Shown: piece by piece, positions 10,280-21,903 of the stretch | Numbering within the stretch: position 1 is the first letter of the stretch | Layout of the letters: every line of letters starts with the position of its first letter | NCBI GenBank assembly: GCA_950022655.1 | Contig: OX465583.1 | Coordinates: forward strand, 38,713,894 to 38,777,893 | Direction: 5' to 3' | Origin: Alentia gelatinosa | Taxonomy: Eukaryota; Annelida; Polychaeta; Phyllodocida; Polynoidae | DNA length: 64,000 nt | The notes under the pieces: generated by a model | What the model was told of the DNA's origin: nothing | What the model saw: the letters and a program-made list of their open reading frames with translations, nothing else | Databases searched by the model: none | Translations under genes and position numbers: made by a program

Positions 10280-10975
10280 CCAACAAAAGTGCATGATAGC
10301 TCATTCGGTGATTATACTGTACCCATACCATATACTACATATTGAGATGTTATAAATACATAAAATGTCCATATAGCCCGAGTTAATCGGAAGCGCGGAA
10401 TCAAGAAAGACTTCCATGCTCCAATGTACAAAAGGGATTATAGGATCATGATAATGTCAAAAGACAGTCTATCTCATACTTGTTACAATGTCACTGCATT
10501 TGTTTAATTTCTAAAAAAATGTAAGACCTACAAATGTCATATCTAAAACGGTTGCTAAATGATTCTCTTTACTTACAAAGGAACAACGAAACTTGGAAAC
10601 TTAAAAACTTAAAAAGCGGAACAGATACCCATAGTCAATGGTTTTTCAAACTTTATCCTTCATTGTTGATTGTCATTTAGTCTTAAGTCTGGATGTTCAT
10701 TACACCTGCTCACTGATTGGTATCAGAATTGATACCCTTTCTCTATACTGTATGATAGTTAAGGGCTCTTCTTTTTTGCCCCTCCTACATTTTGAATTTG
10801 TTCCTATGTGTATTATATATATATAAAAGTGGAGAAATCAAATGTATGAACGAATGATGTAGAAGCCAATAACCACGCAAGGTATTGTGGAAGATCGCGG
10901 ACATGTACTGACGAATGATACCTGAATAAAAATAAAATAAAATTAAAAAAAGTCTTGGGTCGTGCCTTTCTTCTT

Positions 10976-12400
10976 CTTCGTTGGTTGTTTTCTTGGGGTC
11001 CGTCTTCTTTCTGTGGGGGTGGTAGTTGGTTCTGGCCCTAACAAGGAAGTCCCTCACGTTTTTTGGGCATTTGTATCCCTTGATGAGTTTTTTCTTATGT
11101 AGGTCCTTTGTGGTGACGGATCTAGCTAGGATGTCCCAGTTTTTTGTTATTATTTTTCCCATGTTGTTCTTCTCTGGTTGGTATGTGGTCACTAGGACCG
11201 ATCCGTCGTTTGTCTGTTCCTTCTTTGGTTTTTCCTTTAGTAGATCAGCTCTGTTTTTCGCGTCCACTTTGTCCTTGCACTCATTGATTAGATTGGTGGG
11301 ATATCCTTTGGCTTCGAACTCCGCTATCTTCGTCGTGCAGTGTTTTTGGTAGTCTTCATCCTTTTTGCATATTCTCTTCAGTCTCAAAAACTGGGAGAAC
11401 AGGAGGATTTTTGTTGTTGCAGGTGGGTGTGCCGAGTCGTATACCAAGTAGGTGTTGGCGTCTGTGGGTTTGGTATATAAGTCTATGTAGATGTTGCGTG
11501 ACTCTTTGTCTATTTTCACCATTGTGTCTAGGAATGCAATTTGAGTTCCTGAATGTTCACTGGTGAATTTGATGGTTGGATATTGTTCGTTGAGATCATT
11601 AACCCACTGTTGTAGAGATTCTTCTCAGTGTTCCCAGATAATGAAGATGTCGTCTATGTATCTCAACCAGACAGTGGGTTTTTTGTCCTGTCCTCTTAGT
11701 AGACTCGTTTCCAGATTTTCCATGAAAAGGTTAGCATATGAGGGTGCTAGCTTTGTTCCCATAGCTGTACCGCTGATTTGTAGGTAGTGGTCTCCGTTGA
11801 AGTGGATGTTGTTATTCTTGAGGACCATTTCCAGTAGTTCCACTATTGAGTTGTTGCTGGGGTTGAGTTGCTTACTTCTTGTGGAGTCCAGTTTTTTTCT
11901 GATCACTTCTATTCCCTCGTCGTTGGGTATGTTGGTGTAGAGAGACCCTAAGTCTAGGGTTGCCATAAGGGTTCCTTCTTTCAGTGTTCCTATATTTTCT
12001 ATCTTGTTTATGAAATCGTTTGTGTCCTTGACATACGAGTCGATTTGTGGGACCAGGGGTTTGATGAAATTGTCCACGAAAGTCAATATTTTTATCGTAG
12101 CGCAATTGTTCGCGGAGACAACTGGTCTGCCAGGCAGTGGTCTCTGTGGTTTGTGGATTTTAGGCAAGACGTAGTCATGTGGCACCCTTGGTTTTTCGGT
12201 TTTAAGGGCTCCTGCCATTTTGTGGCTTATTTCTCAGTCGTCGATCATTTTCTCCAGCTTTGCGTTGATTCGTTGGTTTATCTCTGGAGTAAGATCCTTC
12301 TCTGTGGGGATGTATACTTTGTCATCCCCCAATTGTCGTTCTGCTTCTTTTAAGTAGAAGTTCCATATATCTTCATATACACCTTTCGCATATATTACAA
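10976..12400 (-). pseudogene. Penelope-like reverse transcriptase, broken
   Basis: Recognisable stretches are FYLKEAERQLGDDKVYIPTE, then DYVLPKIHKPQRPLPGRPVV, DLGSLYTNIP, MGTKLAPSYANLFMENLE and the catalytic RYIDDIFIIW. After that come TKPTDANTYLVYDSAHPP and the C-terminal NVRDFLVRARTNYHP. In-frame stops occur at 12234-12236 and 11625-11627; otherwise the frame stays open for long runs, so decay is moderate. Confidence 0.9.
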
Positions 12401-12422
12401 AACCAATTTGTGCCTTCGTCTT

Positions 12423-13190
12423 TTAAGTATATGCACGTTTGTTAACTTGTTTAGTCGGCCGACGGTGTGCACCACATGTGGAATAGTCCCTGACGACTAT
12501 AGGCAACACGCAATGTTGTAACGATTGAATTTTGATCTGCCAGATTTGAGCAGCTCCATCTGTGAGGATACATGCATAGTCGAATAGAGGAAGTATTGCC
12601 TGTTTATACACATCTGTGGCTACACTCTTGGATATTAGATGGTGTATGTGATGTAACTGTGGTTTACCTTCTAATGGTGTTCCGGCTTTGTTTCTCCAGA
12701 GACAAACTCGAATCAAAATGGGCTCCAACGTACTGTTAGAAGGTGACTTTATCTAGCTTTAATATTCATTTATTTTTGTCGCATACAAATTGCAATGTCG
12801 AATTTTAGTTATATTGTTCTTTGGTGCAAAGCAACAATACTTCATCTTTTTCGCGTTTACCAGCAAAGATGACCAGTGTGTTTTACCTTATCCAGACAAA
12901 AAATGTCACCATTAAAGTAATAATTGAATAAAACAGGGCCGAGCACTGAACCCAGGGAGATTCAATAGGTAATATAGATCTGCCCCGTCTCATTATGCAC
13001 TCCTCAACTGAATTCATTGTTTCTGCCAATTCAAATAAGTGGAAAACCAATTGATCGTTTCAGAAGATAAATTAAGATTTGAAAATTTCTTCAAAAAACG
13101 TCCATAGTGTACACTGTCGAACGCTTTCATCAGATCAATAAAAGCAGCACATGTTTGTTCACATCTTTTTGAAGAGAGTGCTCCACCAGC
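12423..13190 (-). pseudogene. Decayed LINE (CR1/L2-like) reverse transcriptase fragment
   Basis: The minus strand contains AAFIDLMKAFDSVHYGRFLK, then KFSNLNLSSETINWFSTYLN, a broken GS-x-LGP-like segment near 12930-12980, and DVYKQAILPLFDYACILTDG followed by QSLQHCVLPIVV. These match RT palm and C-terminal blocks of CR1/L2-type LINEs. Several frameshifts and stops separate the blocks. Confidence 0.75.
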
Positions 13191-13610
13191 CAGGTGTTCT
13201 GCAGGCATAAAAATAGCCCTCCTGCTGGCAGTCACCACTGGGGCCGGCCGGCATGACCACTGAAAATGTACTAATTTTCCGAGCTCTTCCACCAACCCAC
13301 TTTATTCTAGCCAGCCGATGACTCCACCGGGCCTGTACACTGCCGGGCGGACACCCAGCGTCTGCTTCCACCGATCCGGGTGGTTAAATGGCCCTGGCGG
13401 GGAGATGCCATGTCGGGGCAATGACATTTCCGTCTAGTGGATGTTGGCGGCATTATCATGCTTCACTCATTTCCTGTTCATTCGATAGTGTGTGGGACGG
13501 GGGGCGGCGCCTCAAATGCACCTTGACACACTACACGCCTCCACACACCATCTGTAGCTAGCGTCTGGTAGATGGAACACCCGCTTTACTATACACCTGC
13601 GACAAGGTAA
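13191..13610. other. GC-rich block with a strong plus-strand donor
   Basis: Contains ggccggccgg and ggggcggcg and ends with gcgacaag|gtaaga at 13600-13610. Part is related to the module near 1857. It could be a promoter/first exon or simply a GC-rich repeat. Confidence 0.3.
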
Positions 13611-16600
13611 GATCCCAGTAACTTTTAATTGTTTGTTTATCAGTTGTTTCTGGATATTAGATCAATGTTAAGCGAAATTGTTGATATTCCCTCCTGAAGG
13701 TGATGAGAAATATTACATAGTGTTTGATGACAAGTGAAATAAAAAAAAATTATATTCTCGACACTAAGTGATGGAAAGCATGTTGTAAATTATATAGATA
13801 ATTTCTGCATGCATCTTTGAAAAGTCCATTACAATTTCTTTGGCATATGCATGACAAGAAAACAGTATTGTCTTCATACAGCTTGCCATGCATTATGGTA
13901 ATTAATTATGTAGCTTTGGGCTAGAATTCAGGCGACTCAATTCAGGTATCACAAAGCACCTTATAATAACAACTCTTTGCTTTACATAATTCATGGAGAT
14001 CATTGACTAACACCATTTGGCATTACCACCAACTCAGAGCATATGAATCATAGGCTCAATGTCTATACATCCCAAACGCGTGTGTAGCATACTCTGATAA
14101 CAAACCTATAATATCTGAGGATTCCAGTGCATAGTGTCAATCATTGTCGATGTACTCTCTGAAGAATAAACTTATGTTAGAGCACAATTGCTTTTTTTTC
14201 TCGGTGAACTTAGATTTCTCCTATCACAAGAAAGGAGATTTCTGATACACCATTTCCTCAAAACCCGCATGTAGGAGGAAATGTGAAAAAGGTTTTTTTT
14301 TAACAATTGCTTTATTGCTCCGATTGTCTCAGTGCCTACACAGATAAACTCTCGATATACTGAATCATTGACTGCTACATGTCGTTTGTAATTAAATCTC
14401 TTACAGGGACATACCGCAATCCGACAATAGGCTGCTATACACAGTGAAGAGATCTGAAAATTCTCCACCATTATGGCATGTAGTGCTACAAATATATACA
14501 TCTTGATGTGGCTGGAAGCAGAAGGGCCTCAATATCCGGAAACTGTGCAGTTGGGGTACTTGTATCTGCCACATGACAAGATTTATAACGATCGATGTTC
14601 GGACATGTCATCAGGACACACGCATCCCATTGTTACACAATAAAGCGATGCAACTAATAGACTTTATGTTGGTATCATATCTATTTCTGACTTCATAGTT
14701 TGGCACCCACGCTGATATCCTATTGCGCCTGAACCTATTTAAAGAATCCGAGGCTTACTATATTTCTTTATTTTCAACTCTGGGGATACATAGTATCTCT
14801 GTACTAGTTCTACATGGAAAATGATGCAAATGCTTCGGTAATAATTAAGAAATGGTTTAATCTAGAGAAAGGGGGCAGACAGGGGTGCTGCGTTTCCCCC
14901 GATCTATTCCCATTCGAGTCTGTGGCTCGCTAACATTGCATTACCGTCAGCGATAAAGCTTTTAACGAGAATGTTGTCTCTGATTTCATTCAGATTATTA
15001 TCACGACACAATATGTAGAGCCTAGATAGTAACAGAAGAGTGTAATTTCCTGAATCTTGTAGAACTAGGACGATGTCTATTACACTAAAATGAGTAGCAT
15101 GTAAGCTAGCGAGCTGATTCACATGAAAAAGAAGGCTTGAACAACTGTATTTCTTTTTGTACATTTTTAATCTTAGTCCATATATACAATATCTTTGCAC
15201 ATGGCATGTTTCCTCGTTTACTTGTAGATTCATGACATGGGATGAAGATTTCAGAATGGACATCCCAGAAAGGGGAGGCTATATATATATATATTTATAC
15301 ATATATATCAGTTTTCCATAGCAACAACAAAGGGACTGGTAAGCTGAATATGATGAGGAGACGAAGCTTGAATAACAAACAGCCAACAGCAGACCTACAT
15401 CCCCCAACCCAACCCTCAACCTATACTGTCTTACTTAGTCAATTGATGTCCATTATACCTCAATAATCAATACACTGCATTTCTTAAAAACTTTCTAGTA
15501 ATGATAAAACCAGTGCTACTATATGGGATCCCTGTGTTGAAACACTTAGAGAAAGTCATACACCTGATTTCTGAACTTAATTGGAACATCAATTTCCACA
15601 AGGAGTACCAAGAAAGTAACTTAATTTACAAGAAAAGATTTGTGGAAAGGTTCTCTGAATTTCTTTGAGGTATGATATCTGCATTCTGTCGAGCTGTGAT
15701 ATTTGAACTATTCAGTGCTCTAACTCTTCAGCAGATAAACAATATCTAAGTCAAAAGACAGATAAATCGATGCTGTCCAATGTAAATATTGCTGAAGCTG
15801 GTCTTCCCCTCACAATTTACAGCATAACAAGAACAAAACTTGTGTGAGAATTTGTGATTCTGAAAATCTCAACAGACTTCATTCAAATAGAAACGTAATG
15901 TCACATAATTTTCTGTGAATTGTCCCAAAGTGAAAATTTAATTTAAGCATGACAAAATTTATACGCCTATAGTTCTTGAATAGGTGAGACTGGACATTAA
16001 TCCTAAAATTATTATTTGATAACACAGTCTTTTCAACTCGTGTGACATGGTTTTGGATCATTAACTGTCTCCATGACACAGAAACATAATAGAAGAGCAA
16101 CGGCAATTCTAAAGACACAGCATCATAACTTCATAAAATACAGACTTCAGATCATCACAAATGTAGTTTTCAATTCATCATATCACTACCATACTACTTT
16201 TCAAAAATATTGATTCAACATTAGTGGAAAACCTTTGTTCTATGTGTAGGACAGTCCAGCTTATCTTTATTTCCAATGTGTGCCTATCTCCATGGAGTGT
16301 ATCAGCCATTCAACAGGCACTAGTGGGTCTGCCATACAGGGGGTGTAACATAGCAGGCTTTGATACACTTCGTGTATGATTTTCAAAACATGTTCTTTAT
16401 AAGTGTTCTATATAATGAAGATATCACATCAAATGTACAATAGGGCCAGTGATGTAATACAGTTATATATACTTTAGTTTGATATTCAGAAACTACGTTA
16501 TCTCAATCGGTCACTCTTGTTAGGGGAATATTTAAGACTAGTGTATTTAGCTTGTCTTGGTTCCTGTTCATTTTTGAGGATACAGAAAAATATTTCTAAC

Positions 16601-17707
16601 ATTAAAATGACTTCAGTTTACCCAATAAAGGGTAGGCTATCTGCTAACAGACAGGCATATCAATTTCACCATGAAAAAAACTATAACAAAAGTGCGTACA
16701 ACCATGTACAAAACACATAAATATTCAGAAACAAATCACTAGTTCTGTGACAATGTTTAGCAATAACTTGACATGGCAAGATTATTCCACTTGAAGAATA
16801 GGCGATACACCCTTAAGCACGTGCAAGTTTGGCAAATAGAAGCTGGGTCGATTATAAAACCTAAATATGGTCAAAGGAGTTGTATTCCAAATATATGTAG
16901 AGAAAGGTATGAAGCAGGAATCAATCTCGCATGCAAACACATTTCATAAATGAAAAAATATAATTTTATATCTTTGAACATTGATTTTTTTTGTCGACTC
17001 AGTTCATTTACTGTACACCAGTATTGGTCACAACCCAAAATTTAATCTTCTGATACGGATAACTCGTACGAGTCATGTCTGCTTCAAAGTCAATAAAAGA
17101 CCACCAACAACTTGACCTTAACTCAGCCTTTCATCTCACCTTGCTCATCCCTGAAGTTTTTTCATTTTTTCTTTCATCCAGCCCCGTTTTTCCTGCTCTG
17201 CCCTGCCCTGCTTGCATCCCAACCACTCATCTTTATAACACTAACTATTCACCTGACTCCGATTAAAACTGATTATCTGTCTTATCTGAAATAGACCAGC
17301 CTTTACCCTGACACGAAAAATTTACCCTGACGCTACGCTATTGCTGTGACTCAACTCTTATTTAGTTTTTAAGAATATCCTCTTTCCTTGTCTTGAACAA
17401 ACATCTCATGTTGCCCTGCCAGCACATTAAAGTACTCATATACCGTGACCTTGATGCCTAATGGTCAATATCCACTCGAAACACACAAATAAAATCATCA
17501 AAAATACTCCCTCTCTCTGTCCTCCTCAAATTACTGTATATTATGGGGAAATTGTCCAAAGAACTGCCTTACTGTTCTTGCTAATATATGACCTTCTGCG
17601 TCATTTCACAAACTCTCCTGGTAATCCATTATCTTCAACCATCCATTCTCCTCAAAGATGTTCCTGTTAAGTCATAGCATATATCTTAGATACCGTTAAA
17701 TAGGTTT
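13611..17707. other. AT-rich intergenic DNA, nothing recognised
   Basis: Short ORFs only (up to 119 residues), without family motifs, consistent splice structure or strong repeats apart from a small AT run at 15280. Confidence 0.5.
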
Positions 17708-18010
17708 CAGGGATGCAAATCGTTAAATAAAATCTAGAGGGAAAGGTAACTGGACAGTGTCGGGGCTGGACTTATACATGCGCAGAATTATGTGTATATC
17801 ATGGATAAGTTAAGGAAACTTACTGGTGGTCTGGAATTTTTTTTAAATCGGCACATTTCGGCTGCCTGTTGACGGCCACGTTCCGCAAGAGGCCTCAGAA
17901 GCTGGATGGCGCATAGCCGAGTGCGGCCGCTTTGTTGATACAGCCAAAGGTTGATCATTGAAAATTTTGTTCTTGAAATTTCAGATATCGGTAATTCATT
18001 TGCATCCCTG
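17708..18010. mobile_element. Inverted-repeat element with CAGGGATGCAAAT ends
   Basis: A perfect 13-bp terminal inverted repeat bounds a 303-bp, non-coding segment. The ends resemble the CAGGGATGCC termini of the elements at 23153 and 41673. No flanking duplication is evident. Confidence 0.55.
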
Positions 18011-20010
18011 ATTTTCGCTCGGTCCAGCAGAATTCCTAGTTAGTCTTGTGATTACAAGTCTCCAGATTCCAGTTTCTAATGCTGGCTTCCCAGGAAAGTC
18101 TGATACACAACAGATGGAGAACTGTCTTGATTAAGGTAATACATACATATACACCAATTTCACGTAAGTAGGAGTACAAGCCTCTATCCCCGTTTACCAG
18201 TGGAACTGTACATGACAAATCATGGCATACAAAAGATTAACGTTTTGATGACTTGATTCCATCATTAACAGGGACAAGACAATCGCTATGGCTAGCATGT
18301 CACTTCTAACTCTACTGTGCTTTTATCTGGATTTGATTGGAAATTTCATCTGAAACAAATGAAACTGCAGAATCTGACTATTTCAAGGTGGACATTTTGT
18401 GCGTGATGTCCTCGGATTTTCTGGGTCCTCGGACTAATCCCAGTATAATGTTGTCTTAAAAAAAATATTCAACAGACATGCGTAGTGCATTCAATCTCTG
18501 GTAGAAAATGGAGTTCAGTCTGTATTAATATCGAAACGCATCCTTTTGATAACCACCTCCCTGAAGTCTCTAGTCCGGACGAGGGTCTCTCTATGTAGCT
18601 TTTTTGTCAAGATAATTTTACCTCGTCAGTGTCAAAGGTTATGTCAAATATTCATACGAATACTCCATGTATTCTGATATGAAGTCATCAGTGCCTCTGT
18701 TGTCGCCTGCCATACATCAGGAAAGACATGACAGTTCACATAGCTTCTTTCTCATTCACCATACCTACTACCACGACGAGGAGCCTTACATTACACTAAA
18801 ATCAAATCTAATGGTGAACAGAGACCAATTAGGTAGCACTAAAACCAATCGCCTTTTTTGGGGGAGCTCTTACGTTTTGGGTCTATTTTTCAAAGGTGTG
18901 GATTAATCCAACGCACAAATGGGTCAAAGCTTTTTTCTTCTCTGGAAAAAGCCGCAAACATTCTATTTTGATCTTTAGGTGAAAATGTTAACAATGTTAT
19001 TCTTCAGGTCAGAAAGGACTTGCTCAAGCACCAATATTTTTGTACGTTAAAAGTAGATTTGTGTTTGCATGATTACATCGACTATAGGCTGAGCTCTCAA
19101 TGTGTCAAATTAAACAGGTACAAGATAAAGATGTCATGCTACTCAAATGTAGACAGTAGTAAACATGAATAAGATAACAAATAGTGTATAAAACTCAAGT
19201 TTAAACTCAAAATTATAACTTAAAATAATTTGATATCTCTGAAACTCATTAATTCATGACATTTATTCATGTCTAGCCCAATAATCAGGCTTAATTCTTT
19301 CAAGAAACTCAACTATTCAGAAATCATTGTTACCAGGACGCTTAATGTAAACACCTGGTCTCTCCAAATCCCATTTCATTTTTTTTTGTTTTTACACTAT
19401 ATTTGCGATCTATATCTAATTATGCAAAATGATTGACATCACTGTCATCTATTTCAAAGGAAGCAAATGCTTCAATCTGGATTTGGCATTTCATTATTAT
19501 CCTCATCATCATCATCATCATTATATCAACATCGTTTTGAGCCAACCCAGATGAGGCGGATTGGATAATAAAGTCATTGGTTGTGGGGCTGGGTCAACTG
19601 AGGGTCTGCCCTCATTCAATACACACTCGCAATAATGTACACAGGCAATATCACATGCACTCATACCCAGTCTTCCTCCTATCATTTCCAGCCCGCCTCC
19701 CCACGTTCTCTGGTGCTGCCATCTTACTGTCCCCAATGTCACGATCCATCCACCAGCACTCTGAACATGCCCCGAGTCCACAGACAACACCAACAGCTCA
19801 TATCCATGTCACAGCAACACGAGAGAGAACTCTCAATTAGCAAAGGAGATGTTAAAAAACAATAATAACAATAAAAGGAAGGAGAGGGGAATACGGCTTT
19901 TGGTCATGACCAAGTCAGCATCGGCCATGCTTACTAAGTACAATGTGTACAGGCTACTGAAGTACAACTATCTAACAACTGGTCCCTTCACAGTATGCCG
20001 TTGTTTGATA
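18011..20010. other. Intergenic DNA, nothing recognised besides an ATC repeat
   Basis: No ORF with recognisable motifs on either strand. It presumably separates the receptor 3' end from whatever lies to the left. Confidence 0.5.
19499..19525. repeat. (ATC)n microsatellite
   Basis: About seven ATC/CAT units. Confidence 0.85.
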
Positions 20011-20038
20011 TAACCTTGGGTGGTAGACATTTGTATTT

Positions 20039-20044
20039 TTTATT
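20039..20044 (-). terminator. Candidate polyadenylation signal AATAAA
   Basis: The plus strand reads tttatt here, giving AATAAA on the receptor-coding strand about 1.16 kb after the stop codon. No competing AATAAA was seen between it and the stop. Confidence 0.35.
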
Positions 20045-21000
20045 ACAACACCAGCTATCCAACAGCTCGGACGGAGTGCACGGCTACACACCAAGCCTGC
20101 ACCTGCAAACAATCAGAGTATCCACCTACCCCAGCTTTGCTCGAGCGTAGAACAAATGGAGGCATATTATTAAGTTGAGGAAAAAAATGAGGAAAACCGG
20201 GTAATATGGTCACGCCCGCTTTGTTATAGTTGCTTAGGATACATCAATATGCTGATATAATTTTACAAACGATCATTCCATTTATCTTACACATGTTACA
20301 TCAGTTTGTTTTTGATTCACATAGCATACTATTAAGTCAGGCAACAAATGCACATAATCTCACAGCACCACAAATCATCCCATTATAATATAGATTGACA
20401 ACGTCCCTGTATATATATTTATGTATAAGTATATATGCATGTATATATATACACGTATATATATACATATATATAACGTGTGTGTGTTCTGTTGTCTTTA
20501 CCTTAACCCCTCCCCTACTGGCATTTCATCTGCACACGATAAATTACCTTCTCTCTACATCTGTACACGGTCTACACGGTCACCCCTGTAGGTGTTCTCC
20601 CACCCCGCTGACTGGGCCTCTGTCTGGAATGACGTCACACAGTCCCTGGACCCCACCCGTCGCCTCCAGGAAGGGTTGCCAGCGGGATCCAGCAGGGGTC
20701 AGCACCTGCCTGGTCAGGGGACTCTGGTCGCCCTCTGGTGGAAGATGAACTCTTGTCGTCGCCCCGCTGTGTGGTGGTAGTAGTGGTAGTAGTAGTAGAG
20801 TGCAGGGCAGGAGAGATACCGTGTCGGTTTGTGCGGAGACAGAACATCACCGGCCACCATGCTCCCTGTTGCCGGCCGCCCTGCGGCTCCCGTGCCCATC
20901 CCCTCCCTCAATAAGTTGGCCTCCCCAAGGGTGTACATGCCACAGACTAGCGCTTCCATATCCCGAGTCTGTATCGTGTGTCTCATGGCCACCAGCACTC

Positions 21001-21005
<5 letters not shown>

Positions 21006-21042
<37 letters not shown>
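21006..21042. repeat. (GT)n microsatellite in the receptor 3' UTR
   Basis: About 18 GT units on the plus strand, CA on the transcript. Confidence 0.95.
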
Positions 21043-21046
<4 letters not shown>

Positions 21047-21206
21047 CTGGTCACTCCATGAGGACAAAGGCTCAGTCTCTGCGTCCATCACACACAGAAG
21101 ATGGCGCCGCTAGCCGGCGCAGCCCCCGCCCTCTGCGCACTGCCCTCGCTCGCGGGCACTGCCTCGCTAAGACATATATCCCAGCCCAGGACGGGAACTA
21201 CCAATG

Positions 21207-21903
21207 CTAGCACTCGGCATACTTCTGCTGTGCCATGTAGCCCCTCGGTAGGTGACCGTTGGACATACCATTCAAGTGTAAGTGAGAACTGCCACTGCTT
21301 TTACTACTCTCCTTACTGCCCTCGCTGGAGGACGGGGGCAGGCCGGCCCCGCGCTGGTGGTAGTGGTGGTCATCATGAGGGTGGTGGTGCTGGTGGTGGT
21401 CTCCTGAGTTGGTGGGTACATCATGAATGCCCATAAAGAGTCTTCGCTGTGGGGACCCCGAGCTGGGGCCCGGTTTGCTTTTCGCATTGTCTATATCAAT
21501 GCACTCGCACGGCCGTCGGTGGGAGCACTGCGAGCACAGGGAGTCCAGTGACTGGCGTGGGTCGCGGTCTATATCGTCCAGCTCCTGGCTGCTGCAGCGC
21601 GGCGACCCAGTGAGCGGCGTGGTAATATCATCCTCCTCGTGGTAGGCCTCGAACTCCTCGGGCCCGATGGCGTTTGCCTTAGCCGCTGCCATGGCCGCCG
21701 CCTCCGCCGCCTCAATCTCGATCTCGGCGTTCTCCCGCTCCTTCTCCTCCTGGTCACGCTCGCGCTCCTGGCGCTCTTTGCTGTAGAAGTAGGACTTTTT
21801 CCTGAATTCGTCGTTCAAGTCGAGCTTCAGCGAATCCACGATGGCCACGAAGGAAGGGCGTTGTTCGGGGTTGTGACGCCAGCACAGCAGCATGAGGTTG
21901 TAC
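21207..21903 (-). CDS. Receptor last coding exon: end of kinase and cytoplasmic tail
   Basis: It completes the kinase ([18 protein letters not shown]) and adds a tail of about 200 residues ending QQKYAEC before TAG at 21207-21209. The tail has a charged Glu/Arg stretch likely to form a helix or coiled coil, an Ala-rich run, a Ser/Cys segment ([19 protein letters not shown]), a His/Asp-rich block ([14 protein letters not shown]) and a Ser/Gly-rich end. I see no YxxM or NPxY in the tail, so PI3K would have to be reached through an adaptor. The acceptor is gttttcccag. Confidence 0.96.

Larger units (their letters stand above)
9195..12400 (-). mobile_element. Degenerate Penelope-like element with GIY-YIG endonuclease
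   Basis: Reading on the minus strand, an RT domain (12400 to about 10976) is followed, after an inserted block (about 10016-10950), by a Cys-rich linker and GIY-YIG domain (10015-9489), then a 3' region ending with a hammerhead-like motif (9195-9221). This order is that of Penelope-like retroelements. Two in-frame stops and the insertion show that it is dead. Confidence 0.88.
20015..21206 (-). other. Probable 3' UTR of the receptor gene
   Basis: Downstream of the stop on the minus strand there is a dinucleotide repeat (CA on the transcript, 21006-21042) and a GC-rich stretch at 20580-21000. A minus-strand AATAAA is at 20039-20044, the first one found after the stop. The end point is a guess; no transcript evidence is available. 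Confidence 0.4.
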
